Origin: Siphonodentalium dalli
Taxonomy: Eukaryota; Mollusca; Scaphopoda; Gadilida; Siphonodentaliidae
Direction of reading: 5' to 3'
Length of the DNA: 64,000 nt
Assembly: GCA_032622095.1 (NCBI GenBank)
Contig: CP136066.1
Coordinates: 104,057,319 to 104,121,318, forward strand
In this document: positions 11,380-23,299 of the stretch, in pieces
Layout: each line of letters begins with the position of its first letter
How positions within the stretch are numbered: the stretch's first letter is position 1
Translations under genes and position numbers: made by a program
Notes under the pieces: generated by a model
What the model saw: the letters and a program-made list of their open reading frames with translations, nothing else
Database searches by the model: none
What the model was told of the DNA's origin: nothing

Positions 11380-14300
11380 ATCGAGGAAAGGGTGCGCATA
11401 CACTAACCAGGTACAGATGACAAAACACATATTAACTGCTCAAATGGCTCTCAAGCCGCCAAGTTTACGCCAATTACACAGCGTGTGTGCATGGTTGTCA
11501 TCCCTATCTCAACTCAATTGTGGCAACACAAAATTCAATCGATACTCGAACGGTATACACACATTCCATCGACCTTATTTACAGTTCTGCCTATCAAACT
11601 GATTGTCACGTATTACAATTGAAATTCATGGTTCACAAAGGACATGCAGATTCATCATATCAGTGCTGGCCAAACTAGATACGGATTTGTGGGTATGATT
11701 TAGCCACACAATAATCTGGTCGGTGGAGTGATGGACATAGAACAAATGGTAACAAGCTAATGATTACGTCTTTCGTCGTGAGAATGTTTCTAGAATAAAA
11801 CATCCAAAAAACTCGCTAAAATCCACTTTGGGGAAAATATTTGAGAGATGTTAACGAACTTAGCACGATTTTTCCGTTAACGGCCGATTATTTTGCGAGG
11901 GTCGTATTCTGGTCTTTGGAGTGTATGGACTAGACGAATGTTGTAACGAGGATATTTTGTTGTCAACCTGTTCTAAAGTATTTGGGGGAACCATATCCAA
12001 ATTCCGGTAAAATCAGCATTTTGAGAATACCCATGATTCAAGATGGCGTCCAAAATCAATAACTGAGGTATTTTTCATTTAATTAGTCTGAAAATTGTAC
12101 AATTCAGACAAGTATTACTGCTATAATATATCACACACTTGACTGTGTCCAGGTACACACAACTGTAACTATTACACCGTATATCATATCATATCTTGCA
12201 TAACTATCATTGTCATCACTATATAACGATTACTCATGACTATTTATATGTTTTAATCATATCTCTGCTGTCTATCGATTTTTGCACGCTACGCAATCTG
12301 GTCTCTAGATAAGATGGCGTCCAATCTGGTTTCAGTTTTCTTTGATACTGAGGCTTCGATTGTTCTTGGAATTAAGATAATTGAGAACATATCTGCTCAA
12401 ATATAAGGGTGACATTCGGCCAATTGGTGGGCAATCAAATCCCAACTTGCTGTCATGAAAGCTGTCTCAATGTCCAAATCAGCTAAATATATTAAAGTGT
12501 TTTAGACATTTTTCCTATACGGCATTTATGTAGAAATGCGTGAAATTCTATGTTGGCTTCTACGGCTCTTTCCACGGCATTGCCAGTTGTCGCCTTTTGC
12601 ACTCAACAAGCGATGTTCATTGCCTTTATACTAGTTCTCTTATTTGTGATCCAACACATACATATTTAGTATTTATTTAGCAAATTTACTTCGATCACAT
12701 CGCTTTTACCTACAGTTATTTGACTGTATATAAATATAATGTCCTGGTATGGATATTTTACTATACATGTATTACCAGGATAGTCCCTACAATGGTCAAA
12801 CGTGTTGGACTAGTACATTGAATATTATTAGATAGCCGCCGTGGCAATCGCAAGGGCATATGAGGATAGAGGCAAACTCGCGAAATTCCTATTGTAAAAG
12901 CATTAATCTATTACAACATTTGCTGTCCGTCGGCCACTCGGCTAAACAGCGATCGTTCAAAGTTACATCTTATCAAAGAATCTTGACACTGTGTATAGCC
13001 ACACCTTTTCGTCCCAAATCTATTTTGTCCGCTGTTATTTGATCCAAATGCATTCTACATATGGTATATATGTATTATTTAATAACAAATGAGTGTTGAT
13101 GTGTATGATTTCTTTTGAGGTGAATGTCAAAGCACGCCAATAGTCGTAAATATTGGTCCGACTTTCCACCGAGGAACAGCCTGGACACTCCCCTTAAAAT
13201 GTCCATATATGCATAGCGCTTACAGGGAGGTACGACTACACATATATATGTCTGTACCGTTCCAACCTCTAAATACCCGTTTCAGTAACTGCCTGGCAAA
13301 CAGATGTTAGGCGGGGATAAATAGCATTCTAACTCTGTCAAGACACCTCACAGAGAGCATATGCCTTTACGTTTGGCATATGGTTAACTGACACAGAGAA
13401 GAGAAATTCATCCGTTGTTAAAATATCAGCAATATAGTATGCACTGTTAAACGGCAATTTTTAAAATGTAAGCTTCAGTTGGTAACCCTGAATTACATAT
13501 TCTATGCGACAATACATGGAACGGAATCATTTACAATGTATGTACCACAACACTCTGCATTTAATTGCCATAGCATTGTCAATAAATGCATCAATGGATG
13601 TTTCTCCGATAAATTATAAGACTTATTTTGTTTTCTGTTTTGGTTCAGATTAGAATAGTTGTCACCATTGATAACAGCAAAGCTTACATGTTTTACTGAT
13701 CTGCTAATATACACATCATTCAGGTATTTAATATCAGACACTTGATAGATGGATGCATTGGGGGATTATAAAGCTATCCAGAAATTGTGCGTTGCAAATA
13801 CGTCTGAAATCAGTCAGGGAGAATAACGGGCCCCATTTTAGTAACATCGAGAGTCAATATTGATAATTCTGATTATAGTTAAGGGTACATTAAGCTGATT
13901 TGAAAACGCGACAATTAAAATATTTATTTAATCAGTGTAGCTCACGAGAATTTATTCAAATTTTCAGTTGTGCAGCTGACACGTTTTACGCTTGAAAAGT
14001 TATTAAATGTTGCTACTACAAATATGCGCTACTTCAGTTTCACCTGATGGAATCCATTGTGGTAAAATTTTCTATTGAATCTAAGGAGCACTCTGAGTGT
14101 AGCATGTTTCCGTGGGATGTCGGTCAACAAGATTCAAGGGTGAGAACAACGATCGGGATATGAAATAACTGATTGATTTTATGTATTCTGGCATCAACTT
14201 TTATTTTGATTATCCATTAATTGTCCACAGGGTGCCAATTAGCTTCGGGTTTTTTTTCAGCGGGAATACTCATTATTTGATATGCGTATGGCGCAATTCT

Positions 14301-15039
14301 TAAGTTATTTCACTTGATTACATGTCCCGCAACAGATAAACTCGGCGCATATTGGCAATGCAAACGGATAATAGCTTGGTTGCCGTCTCTGGTGTATTAT
14401 CACCGCGAAAAAGGCAGCATACATAATTATATGAATAAATAAAGTGAATACTAATCAGTAATCGCTATGGTAACGATGATATCTATAATTATGCGATATG
14501 ACAAACATTACAATTTATATTCAATTCGGCAACCATATTGGCACCCATTATTCATTTCATGAATACATTGGTCCCGAAATGACTACATATTAGTTGTATT
14601 CTCTATAAATCTCCACTTGTTTTGTTACTACAGTTCGAGAGGAAAGTTAAAATATTGCGTTTACACTTTTTTTGGGGGGGTTATAAACCGGAAATTTCTG
14701 AAGATAGTAGGCTCTCTATTTGGAAACTAACGGGGGCCATTTTGACAGGCATGCTGTAATGTGGGTCATGATGGATATTATATTATGAACGTGAACAGAT
14801 AAGTGGATGATATATGATCACACTAACAGTTCTAAGCTGATTGTACACTTTATCAGATATAGTCTGAAACACACAGTATGTTGACTGTTCTCGGCGCCCT
14901 CTTGGACGCCATCTTGACTTCAGAGTTGTTCCCATGACAAATGGGAATTATGACTATGGCCAAGATGTCATATATATATATGTGGATGGTGTTCTACTCC
15001 AGGCACACGAATTGCTCATAATATGAACAGTTTCCAGTT
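11380..15039. other. Unassigned AT-rich sequence
   Basis: No gene could be supported. The word aagatggcgtcc occurs at about 12041 and 12310, with its complement near 14907; this suggests shared repeat or regulatory sequence but is too short to classify. A small hairpin catatgcc...ggcatatg lies near 13360-13382. Confidence 0.5.
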
Positions 15040-15586
15040 TGCCCAGGTTCACTCGCAGCAGTGGATGGTTCATGTCCCATTTGGGATTATGCGTTCACCA
15101 CATAGAAGCTGAGAAACAACTGTCATATCCAAAACGCCAAGAAAAAAAATGCTAATCTCGTCAGCACCCATGCCAATAGTCAGACCAATGTAGTGAGTGA
15201 GTCACTATCAACTCTAGTCGAAGAGACCGACATTGCTTCTGTTCCAGAACACAATAGGCCACGGACACATTTAATGAAGTTGAACTACTTGCTCCAAAAT
15301 AGTCTACACACGTTGCTACAAAACAATCACCAAACATTTTGATTCTCAGAGACAGAGGTTGATATTTGGGTTTGAAAATTTAACACCATGCTGGAAGAGA
15401 AACGTTCAACGCATGTGTGCGTGAAGCAGTCGGTTGGGTAAACGACGACCTTCTGTCACACCCACCCGACCGCTAACTGGGCGATTGACCAAGGCTCGCG
15501 ACAGATTCATAAAATATAGATATCCTGTCAATGCAAAATCCGACGTTAGAAACTTCTCCACATATTTCGATGTGAATCCCTGGTAA
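15040..15586 (+). pseudogene. Decayed coding block of unknown family
   Basis: Read in successive plus-strand frames, this block gives protein-like segments joined by frameshifts and stops: a segment with AEKQLSYPKTPRKK, then NSQTNVVSESLSTLVEETDI and RPRTHLMKLNYLLQNSLHTL, a stop at about 15340, then RLIFGFENLTPCWKRNVQRM, then REAVGWVNDDLLSHPPDR, then PLTGRLTKARDRFIKYRYPV, ending ...STYFDVNPW and a stop at about 15586. The continuity of sense across at least four frame breaks points to a decayed gene rather than chance. The family was not recognised. About 300 bases further on is a (CAAT)n tail, so it may be the 3' part of a retroelement. Confidence 0.5.
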
Positions 15587-15885
15587 ATTGGATGTTATTC
15601 TTTACTGTTGATTTTGTATTCCACCTGTACTAATTTGTATGCGTTTATATTCGATGTTTGCACACCAGTTATTTATTTAATGTTCCGGACTCCAAGCTGA
15701 AACATTCGGTCTTGTGTATTTTTATTTGTACATAATTATATCATTGGTTGGTCTCGTCCACTGACTGCCTTTTATGCACAGTTGCATCGCAACGACAGTT
15801 TTTGACCACTTGATTCAGCTGTTAGTCGTGATGTGAACTAGCGGATGAAATGATAACCCCCAATCAATCAATCGATAAAACGATC
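15587..15885 (+). other. Possible 3' UTR ending in (CAAT)n
   Basis: AT-rich sequence follows the stop of the decayed coding block and ends ccaatcaatcaatcgat at about 15868-15884. Short (CAAT)n or (TTGA)n tails end other LINE-like copies in this window, so this is plausibly a retroelement 3' end. Confidence 0.4.
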
Positions 15886-17885
15886 CTCGTTCATAGAAAT
15901 TCCAATATGCCCGTTGTCTTTATAAGAGTTTCACTGTCGATAGAGAATTTTGTTTTACAATACATTATAGCTAAACCGGATTCCGTCAATTGCATATTAC
16001 AAGTCGCGTTGATATAGTTATTCGAATTAATTATATAAATTGGTCGTATTCCACATCCGTTAACATGAAATACATGTAGTCAACATAATCATCGCCGAGG
16101 AAACATATGACAGCCTTACACGATGTGAACACATTCCGTAACTAATATGACATTGTCACCAAGCGACGACATGGAATACGCCAACTCTCTGTATACATTA
16201 TTTGCATTTACCGAGAGATGGATGCATATTCTTATGTGAAAAACGGATGCGACTCGTCAGCGAAATGCTTCTGATTTTTCTTGCGAAATATTGCAACAGA
16301 GTACGGTCTGTGTCGCGTTAATCGGACGAGAAGTTGTCATTTGGAACAAGGTTTTAAGAGGTCGGCGTTTGCTGAATGGCGTTCTGCAGTAGAAGCTCTC
16401 TTTTATCTAAATACAAAATGCCTTCCATTTTTAACAGACATTGACTTGAAGAAAGATACATGTACCATAACATTCTGGCAACCCGTTGGCGTGGTTATTA
16501 TTTTATTTTCCATCAATCATCGACAACAGGTTCCCAAGATAAAATAATAACAAAGCCACCCTTTGTTAAAAATGGAAGACTTATCAAGTTTGTCATTGTG
16601 TATTTGGAGAGAAGAGACGTTCTACTTCATAAAGTCATTCAGTTGACTCCATATGTTTCTTCGTTTCCAAAACGCACACCTCTTCAAATATATGTTGTAA
16701 AAACACAACGTCTCGTCCGATTTAGTAAGGCCCAGACCGTTCTAAGTCTGCAAAATATCGTAAGACAAATCAGAATCATATCGTGATCCGAAATGTTGCG
16801 ATAAAAACCAAAGCATTGAATATTCTATAATTGAAGACATTTATGTTCATAATAGAACCGAACGCACGATTACTTTGGAACCACATGCAAAGCACGCATG
16901 TTCCCGTTTACAGTGTGCTAGTGCTCTGGATCGGGTCAAGTTACTTGTTATTAGAATAATATATATACCGCATGATGCTATAGCTAAAGAATTTATATTT
17001 CTATCGGAATCAGATTGTGAATATATTTCGGACTTTTGAGTTTCGTTATTCCTGATTCTTTGTCAATGTCACGCATACACGTGGAAAAAGTGTACAAAAC
17101 ATTCCACCAAGCTAAAACGAATTTCGTCATCGTATTTTTTTTGTTTTGCTGTTGATATTTTGTAGCAACTACGTATTGAACAATTAACCAATCAAACAAA
17201 CAGGTGTTATTGCGTATATTGACTAAAACAAATGGAGTTTTGGAAAGCTGAATATTACTCAGGTTATACGATAAATAAGTATTTCATATGTTTCTCGAGT
17301 TAATTTGACTACAAAAATACGACAATAGCAATACACTACTGGGTTTGACTTATTTCTTTAGTTGCTGTAACAACATATGGTTCCCGGTGAACCGAGTGCA
17401 ATGGAAATTGATGCGATCTCATTGATCTGCGCTAATATCACGCTGAGTGGAATGTTGACTGACAGTTCCAATTACTCGTCATATATGCGCGCACGACTAC
17501 AGATGACTTACTAATTGTTAGGTAATTTACAAAAACCTATATTCAAGCGAATAGAACAGTTCCAGTCAATTAACGTGTGGGTGAATCTACCAGGCAACAA
17601 CCAAAACAAAACATGCAATTAATCCAATTTGTCATCTCGAGGTCAGGTCCAACTGAATCCTAAAGCGCCTACATTTAGTCTTATGTCAACCGCCCGCGCG
17701 ACGCATTGTCGATGCTATTACTTGTAAACGTGAACAATTATATGATTGCTGCGTTAATTCGCTCTTCAATTAGGCGGCTTGCTTTTTCTTGTGTTTTGTC
17801 GATTGATCTCAGTATGAATCCCCCACCGCTGATGTGTTGAATGTAGTCTGTGTAAATATAATTTCTCGAACGCGTGTAGGGTCCC
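15886..17885. other. Unassigned AT-rich sequence
   Basis: Open frames at 16281-16547 and 16460-16786 (plus strand) overlap and show no domain. Nothing supported. Confidence 0.5.
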
Positions 17886-17888
17886 ACC

Positions 17889-18110
17889 AATTCAATTCAA
17901 TTTATTAGTATTCTGATCATCAAGGTAGATATAACAGAAACATGGTTATTACAAATATCGATGCAAATATAAATTTGTTTTGCATGAATGCACATTTAGA
18001 TATATAATATAGTGGTGTATACAATAGTGTCTTGATCTGTATATAATTATATTTTTTTCTTTTTCTGATAGATTATTGTTATTAATTTTGGCGTAATGGT
18101 TACGTGTTCG
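17889..18110 (-). mobile_element. LINE 3' end with (TTGAA)n tail
   Basis: On the minus strand the block ends ...actaataaattgaattgaattggtgg, the AATAAA-plus-(TTGAA)n terminus typical of CR1/L2-group retrotransposons. The upstream minus-strand sequence is AT-rich and shows no coding frame I could join to an RT. The 5' boundary is not visible. Confidence 0.5.
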
Positions 18111-18159
18111 GTCAGTGGATATGGATTTTGAATGGTTTAAGTGATTCAGCCTCAAGAGG

Positions 18160-19175
18160 AGTCAGATTGTAGTATATACTCGTGGTGCTTATCAAATAAG
18201 CGCATCTACAGCGATAAACTATTATATTGGTGTTGGGATCCTTCTTTATTCAATTTGGTACATGTAAGAAACAAGTATGTTATATCGGTATATTTTGAAG
18301 GTGGGTTACTTGTTTGTCTGAAAGTGTAGCCTCAAGAGTTCCGAAATATATCAATGATCTTTTTTATAAAAACTGAGAGATTCTTGGTAATTCTTCTGCT
18401 GCGGTTTGCGTCACATCACGTCACATTAATCGTTTGAACTTTTATCTCTTGGGAGCTACTAATAGTGAGTTCTGATTGGTACTATAACTACTGACGTAGA
18501 TTCCCGCAGTTCTGTGAAAATAGAAAGTATATGCGGGTAGTCAGACCTACAATTTATATGTGGGTATATAGTTAACTTTGACTGTAATGAATTACGTCCT
18601 CTGTTTGAGATCAAATTAGGTACGAACTCATGATCATATGCCCAGATGCGGTGTCCCGATAATTTGACAGAATCTACGAAGTCAGCCCTCTAAATGGAAT
18701 ATCTGCTGTTTCTCAATTATTAGTGTACTGTCATTAACGATCAATCATCTGACAAAACATTTACGTTATTTTGAAAGTTTCTTTTCTTCACCCCCCCCCC
18801 CTTCATTGTCAGTCGTCATGTGACACTCAGTGCGTTAATAGACACCGAGCACATTTATTGTGTCGTTGCAATCCCAAAGGCATGTATACGTAGTCAGCAC
18901 GAAAAGAAGGGCGACCAAGACCAAAATGATTAACCTATTAACTTATTCTCGTTTTGGTCGTTACGCCAGTATTGCTCCAAATATATAATATTATTTAATC
19001 TGGCCAATGACATACCACTCCACTCCAAAGATGTAATATTTGGTCACAAAACAAAGATAACGTTGCGAGATATTTACTCTGTATTGCAGCACATTCGCTC
19101 AAATGTTCACATATAATATGGGAGAGATAAATAACGAGCATTACGCATTAGGAGCACACGCTGTATTAAGATACA
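18160..19175. other. Unassigned AT-rich sequence
   Basis: Contains a poly-C run at about 18790-18801. Nothing else recognised. Confidence 0.5.
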
Positions 19176-19184
19176 CCAAGTTAT

Positions 19185-19611
19185 GCTGAATAGGTCATTG
19201 TCGCATGGTTTCTGGCAAAAAGACACCCAGGATCTCTTAAACTGTCAAAAAGACACCCAGGATCTCGTAAACTGTCAAAAAGACACCCAGGATCTCAAAG
19301 TCTCGCCAAACAACGGGGATTTTGTTTAGTCGTCTGCTATTAATATTATGATAATTATTTGTTTGTGATCGGAGTGAAATATCAACGGAATTTAATTCGG
19401 CTTTGAGTCTGACTGACAGCGCAATTCCGCATCCTTGATAGTTGGACCAATATTAATAGCAGACGACTAAACAAAATTCCCGTTGTTTGGTGGGACTTTG
19501 AGATCCTGGGTGTCTTTTTGACAGTTTAAGAGATCCTGGGTGTCTTTTTGACAGTTTAAGAGATCCTGGGTGTCTTTTTGACAGAAACCATGCGACAATG
19601 ACCTATTCATC
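19185..19611. mobile_element. Mutator-like miniature element with 9-bp target duplication
   Basis: The element is 427 bp with TIRs of about 163 bp (19185-19348 and 19449-19611). The ends are gctgaataggtcattgtcgc and, on the other strand, gatgaataggtcattgtcgc. Each arm contains three tandem copies of a unit of about 29 bp (tcaaaaagacacccaggatc...), then an inner arm containing tttagtcgtctgctattaat. The 9-mer ccaagttat flanks both sides (19176-19184, 19612-19620) as a target-site duplication. Long TIRs plus a 9-bp duplication fit the Mutator/MULE superfamily. No coding capacity. Confidence 0.85.
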
Positions 19612-19620
19612 CCAAGTTAT

Positions 19621-20690
19621 CAACACTTCAAAATTGATGGTCATTCTATCCAGACTTTCCTGTATGTATAGTGGCGAGAACACATGTTACTGGTGGAAGT
19701 AACAGCGACTTACCGTGCAACACGTATAAACAAGAAAACCATAGTCAGAAATGGTAACGCCACCAAGATCATATTATTAGCCATAAATATAAAGTATAAT
19801 ATAATTATAATATAAAATATTATTCATTAGTTAGCGCTAATATAGGCGCTAATTAATGACTTGTTAAATAACATCTAATAAATATTCGTCTTATTCACAA
19901 CTTTAAGGAGTCCTTCTGGCACACGAGAATATTTATCGCCGTTTGATTTGCACCAAGTGAACTCGGCGCATATATAATTGATAGAACAAACCTCTATTAT
20001 GATGATCGTGTCGTTATTTGTTTAAGATACGTGTCAATTGTCATATACGCACCCGTTCCCTCATTAAAATCTATATATATATCGCCCATTTTAGGGGACC
20101 TCCGCGAATTCGGGGACTTCCGCAAAGTGACCTCCACAAATCGGGACCTACTGCAAATCGTCGCACCCAATGCAATTTGTAAACGAATACGATTGACATG
20201 CGATTTAACGAGGTGAGCTTTAATTAAACGAAAGAAGCATTCTACATAAACTATTTGTCATGGACTCAGCCAGTGTGCCATATATATGTGTCAACTAAGG
20301 TCGCTTTGCGTGGTAACAGTGAAAAGTGAAAGTGGAAAATCCTACAAAGTAGCCTACAATTTTGGGATTTCCGCGGCAGATTGCAGTGAATCTATACTAT
20401 TGGAAGTGAATGTACAATTCCTGGAATTCTATCAGATATCGCGACTCTGCTCTTTTTCGTGATCATAAGTTATATAGGGCCTATATGACCACGAAACGAG
20501 TCGAGTCGCGATACATCCATCGGTACAAACACATTGTGTATACGATACAATTTTGACTTGATGACCAGAAAATAAAAGATGGCGGTTAATCCAAGTCTCC
20601 AACAGAATAGACATGCGCGCTCCAATTAAAATTACCCATAATTCACTTCACTACACCAGGGGTTCCCAATGTGTTATACATTATTTTCAG
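19621..20690. other. Unassigned AT-rich sequence
   Basis: Includes a palindromic stretch tagcgctaatataggcgcta at about 19832-19852. No gene recognised. Confidence 0.5.
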
Positions 20691-20694
20691 GCTA

Positions 20695-20870
20695 TCAGAT
20701 TATTTATATTTTCAAGAACATATTATTACACCGGTGACTTTAAGTTTACAATTTCAGCCTGTCCTGACTCTATCGGTATGTTTGAGTTATATTTTCAAGA
20801 ACATATTATTGACGGTGGCGTTACCTTTACAATTTCAGCATTTACGTGATTCTATCGGTACGATTGGGCA
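20695..20870 (+). repeat. Tandem duplication, two units of about 85 bp
   Basis: Unit 1 begins at about 20705 and unit 2 at about 20789. Both contain atattttcaagaacatatta, then ggtgrc/ggtggcgtta, ttacaatttcagc, and ga(c/t)tctatcggta. The two open frames over this stretch are repeats of one another. Confidence 0.75.
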
Positions 20871-21129
20871 AGGTACAAAAACCTATTCTCCCACAATGTA
20901 TTCGCTCACTGCTCCATAGATTATCAAAAACTCAAAAACAGCTTACACCACCTTGTGGCGTAATTATTGCGGGGCTTCGCAGTCATATTATTTGTCATCA
21001 ACACCATGACGAACGAGACTCATAATACGGGGTGATAAAGGAGCATTAAATTTGCTGGTGGAAACATGTAGAAAACTAAGCGAACGAAGGACGCTCTGGT
21101 GCCGAAATCTTTGTTTTATTGAGATGAAA

Positions 21130-21530
21130 GCCACGTGGCAGTTTGCGCTCCAAAATTCACCTAAAGATATTGGCTTTTTAATTTATCCGGGTATCGAAAT
21201 AGGTCGATAAATACTTCCAACTACTTTTCTACGCGCATTAGAACAACTTCGCACACGATGTTTTGGTTCCAAACAAAAATAAACGGTCATTTGCACGGTG
21301 TGGAACATAAAGGAGCAGTCTATTCCGGATATGGCTTACCTGGAGAGCGTGTGTTTAACTTCTATGCGAAAAATTGAGAACAGCTGGATAATGAATATGA
21401 CCATGGAAAGTATTGTTCAGATCATATCGAAGCCGGTGTATCAATATTTTGTGTATTTGTCAACCTATCCTATACCTCCACATTACGTAGACATAATTTG
21501 GAAGCTCAAATTAGCCATATCCGCTTAATT
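21130..21530. repeat. Dispersed repeat R1, copy 2
   Basis: Direct-orientation copy of the block at 55-480, sharing the same ordered landmarks. Flanking sequences differ, so this is interspersion rather than a segmental duplication of the region. No TIR or poly(A) tail is evident. Confidence 0.75.
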
Positions 21531-21539
21531 GCATGTGAT

Positions 21540-22685
21540 TTAAAGGTCGTGATATCACTACCCGCTGGGCTATATAGCGAAGGGAATTGATGTTTAATTG
21601 TTTTTGTTGAGAAAATAATAAATTCATTGAAAGAAGTTTTTGAGTCAGTTGAACTAACGGGTTCTAAATTTTCTTTGAATTGTGCCTTAGTTTATAATTG
21701 ATATGATTTGTAGAGGTGGCAGGAAGACGGCCTGTATTGGCCATGCCACTCCTGCACATGCAAATTTGTATACATATATGTACAACTGTATTGTATAATT
21801 CAAATTTTCCCGCGTTTCCTGGCATTAGCGGGAAAATTATATATTCGCAGTTCGGGCATATAGAGTTGTTTATTATAGGCGGAGCCTATTTAGAATTGTA
21901 GCCAATGAGAATGAGATTTGTGTAGTAATTGTTCAGATCGCTAGAGCGGAAAATTCGTCATTCTAGCCGTGTAACTTCAGCGGGTCACATTAATTTTCAA
22001 TAATGTTTTTTATTAAAATTTCATTCAAATGAAATAAATTATCAATGCTGTGTCCAGCTATATAACGCAGCTGAAATATGACAAATTATTCACAATGTTC
22101 AGAATATTGGTACATCTATAATTATGAGTAGATTTCAATGAGGGTGCGGTCCAAACACCCGAGCTGCACATACGAGTGGGCTTCGGATTTCAGTTTCCAG
22201 TCCCTATAAAATTTTAATGGGGTGCATGGTTTTTCCTGACCGGCTGTGCAGACTTTCTAGGATGTATTCACATGGTGTCTGTAAATTAGTATAGCATGCG
22301 CCCACCTATAACTTGTAAAGCATGTCACGCGATAAACGCCGTCTATGTGACCACAGCTAGCGCGGCTCAGTACAAATGAGTGTTTATTTGATACGAGAGA
22401 ATTGGGAATACATATGCAAATAAACATTCAAACAAACATTTGTAAATGGGATACGTTTCTACATACTATCAAGATGTGTTGCGGTGAACCGTTCTACAGC
22501 TTGACTTATTTCATGGGGAGAAGAGGATCATTAGAATTCCTGCCCTTTCAAAAAACAGCGTGGTTATAATCCCAGATTTGTCTTTTGAACAAGGATGTAC
22601 GGAAATGATCATAACTAAGAGTAGCATAGCCACCGTAATGTTATGACATTTCCAAGTCTAATGTATTAGCATGTTGCAAATTAAA
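21540..22685. other. Unassigned AT-rich sequence
   Basis: No gene or repeat recognised. Confidence 0.5.
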
Positions 22686-22689
22686 ATTA

Positions 22690-22945
22690 CCGTTAGTAAT
22701 CATAGGGTTCAATAGTGTTTGGGAAATTCGAGTAACTCTGGTTGTAGACGGAACTACGTTTTTGAGGGCGTACAAGTTAATTATATCACTTAATTTTTAA
22801 ACCGGATCTAGGAGGTCGCAATTGTAATCCCCGATTAGTATAATGTTATCTGCTATGGCTAGTGCATCATGTATAGATGTTTGCAATAATTCCCAATATC
22901 TCGGGTCACAGAAATTTATCAGAAGACAATACGAGCACGAAAATT
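22690..22945 (-). pseudogene. LINE apurinic-like endonuclease fragment
   Basis: The minus-strand reading contains CSYCLLINFCDPRYWELLQT, then NIILIGDYNCDLLDP, an in-frame stop, LSDIINLYALKNVV, and TTRVTRISQTLLNPMITN. This matches the central-to-C-terminal part of the endonuclease domain of non-LTR retrotransposons: the GD(F/Y)N catalytic block, then the P-T-R-x-T...S-x-T-L-(L/I)-(D/N) block. The stop and the replacement of the usual TLLD by TLLN show it is dead. It begins abruptly at 22945 where another LINE's 3' tail abuts it. Confidence 0.75.
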
Positions 22946-23280
22946 CAAATTTTAATCAATCAGTCAATCAATCAAACTTTTAATGGTCTAAATTCCAAAT
23001 AATTAGGAATGTCGCCATTAACATAACACAAAATAACGTAATCTTAAACAACCCATTAACGAGTACAACGTATTTTATTAGAGCATAAACTTACTTATAC
23101 CAATAGGTGTTCTGCTACTGTAATAGTTGTGATATGCGTTCAGGTCAGATTTACCAATGAACAAAACGGAAAATATTTCTGAGGAGTATGACTATATAAT
23201 GAGCAATAAAATTATTCTAATTCACTCCACATAGATGAGAATTTAAATCGTCGGTTTTAAATGACATATAGTTCACCACC
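22946..23280 (-). mobile_element. LINE 3' end with (TTGA)n tail, inserted in an older LINE
   Basis: Minus-strand sequence ends ...agtttgattgattgactgat followed by tattaaaatt. This is a typical LINE 3' terminus with short TTGA repeats. It is joined directly to the endonuclease fragment of a different element at 22945, so it probably landed inside that element. The 5' limit is unclear. Confidence 0.6.
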
Positions 23281-23299
23281 GAATATATGAGGGTAAAAT

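Noticed and set aside
12541-12668. 39-codon frame with a hydrophobic C-terminus (ALSTALPVVAFCTQQ)
   Set aside because: Too short, no neighbours in frame and no matching family that I can name.
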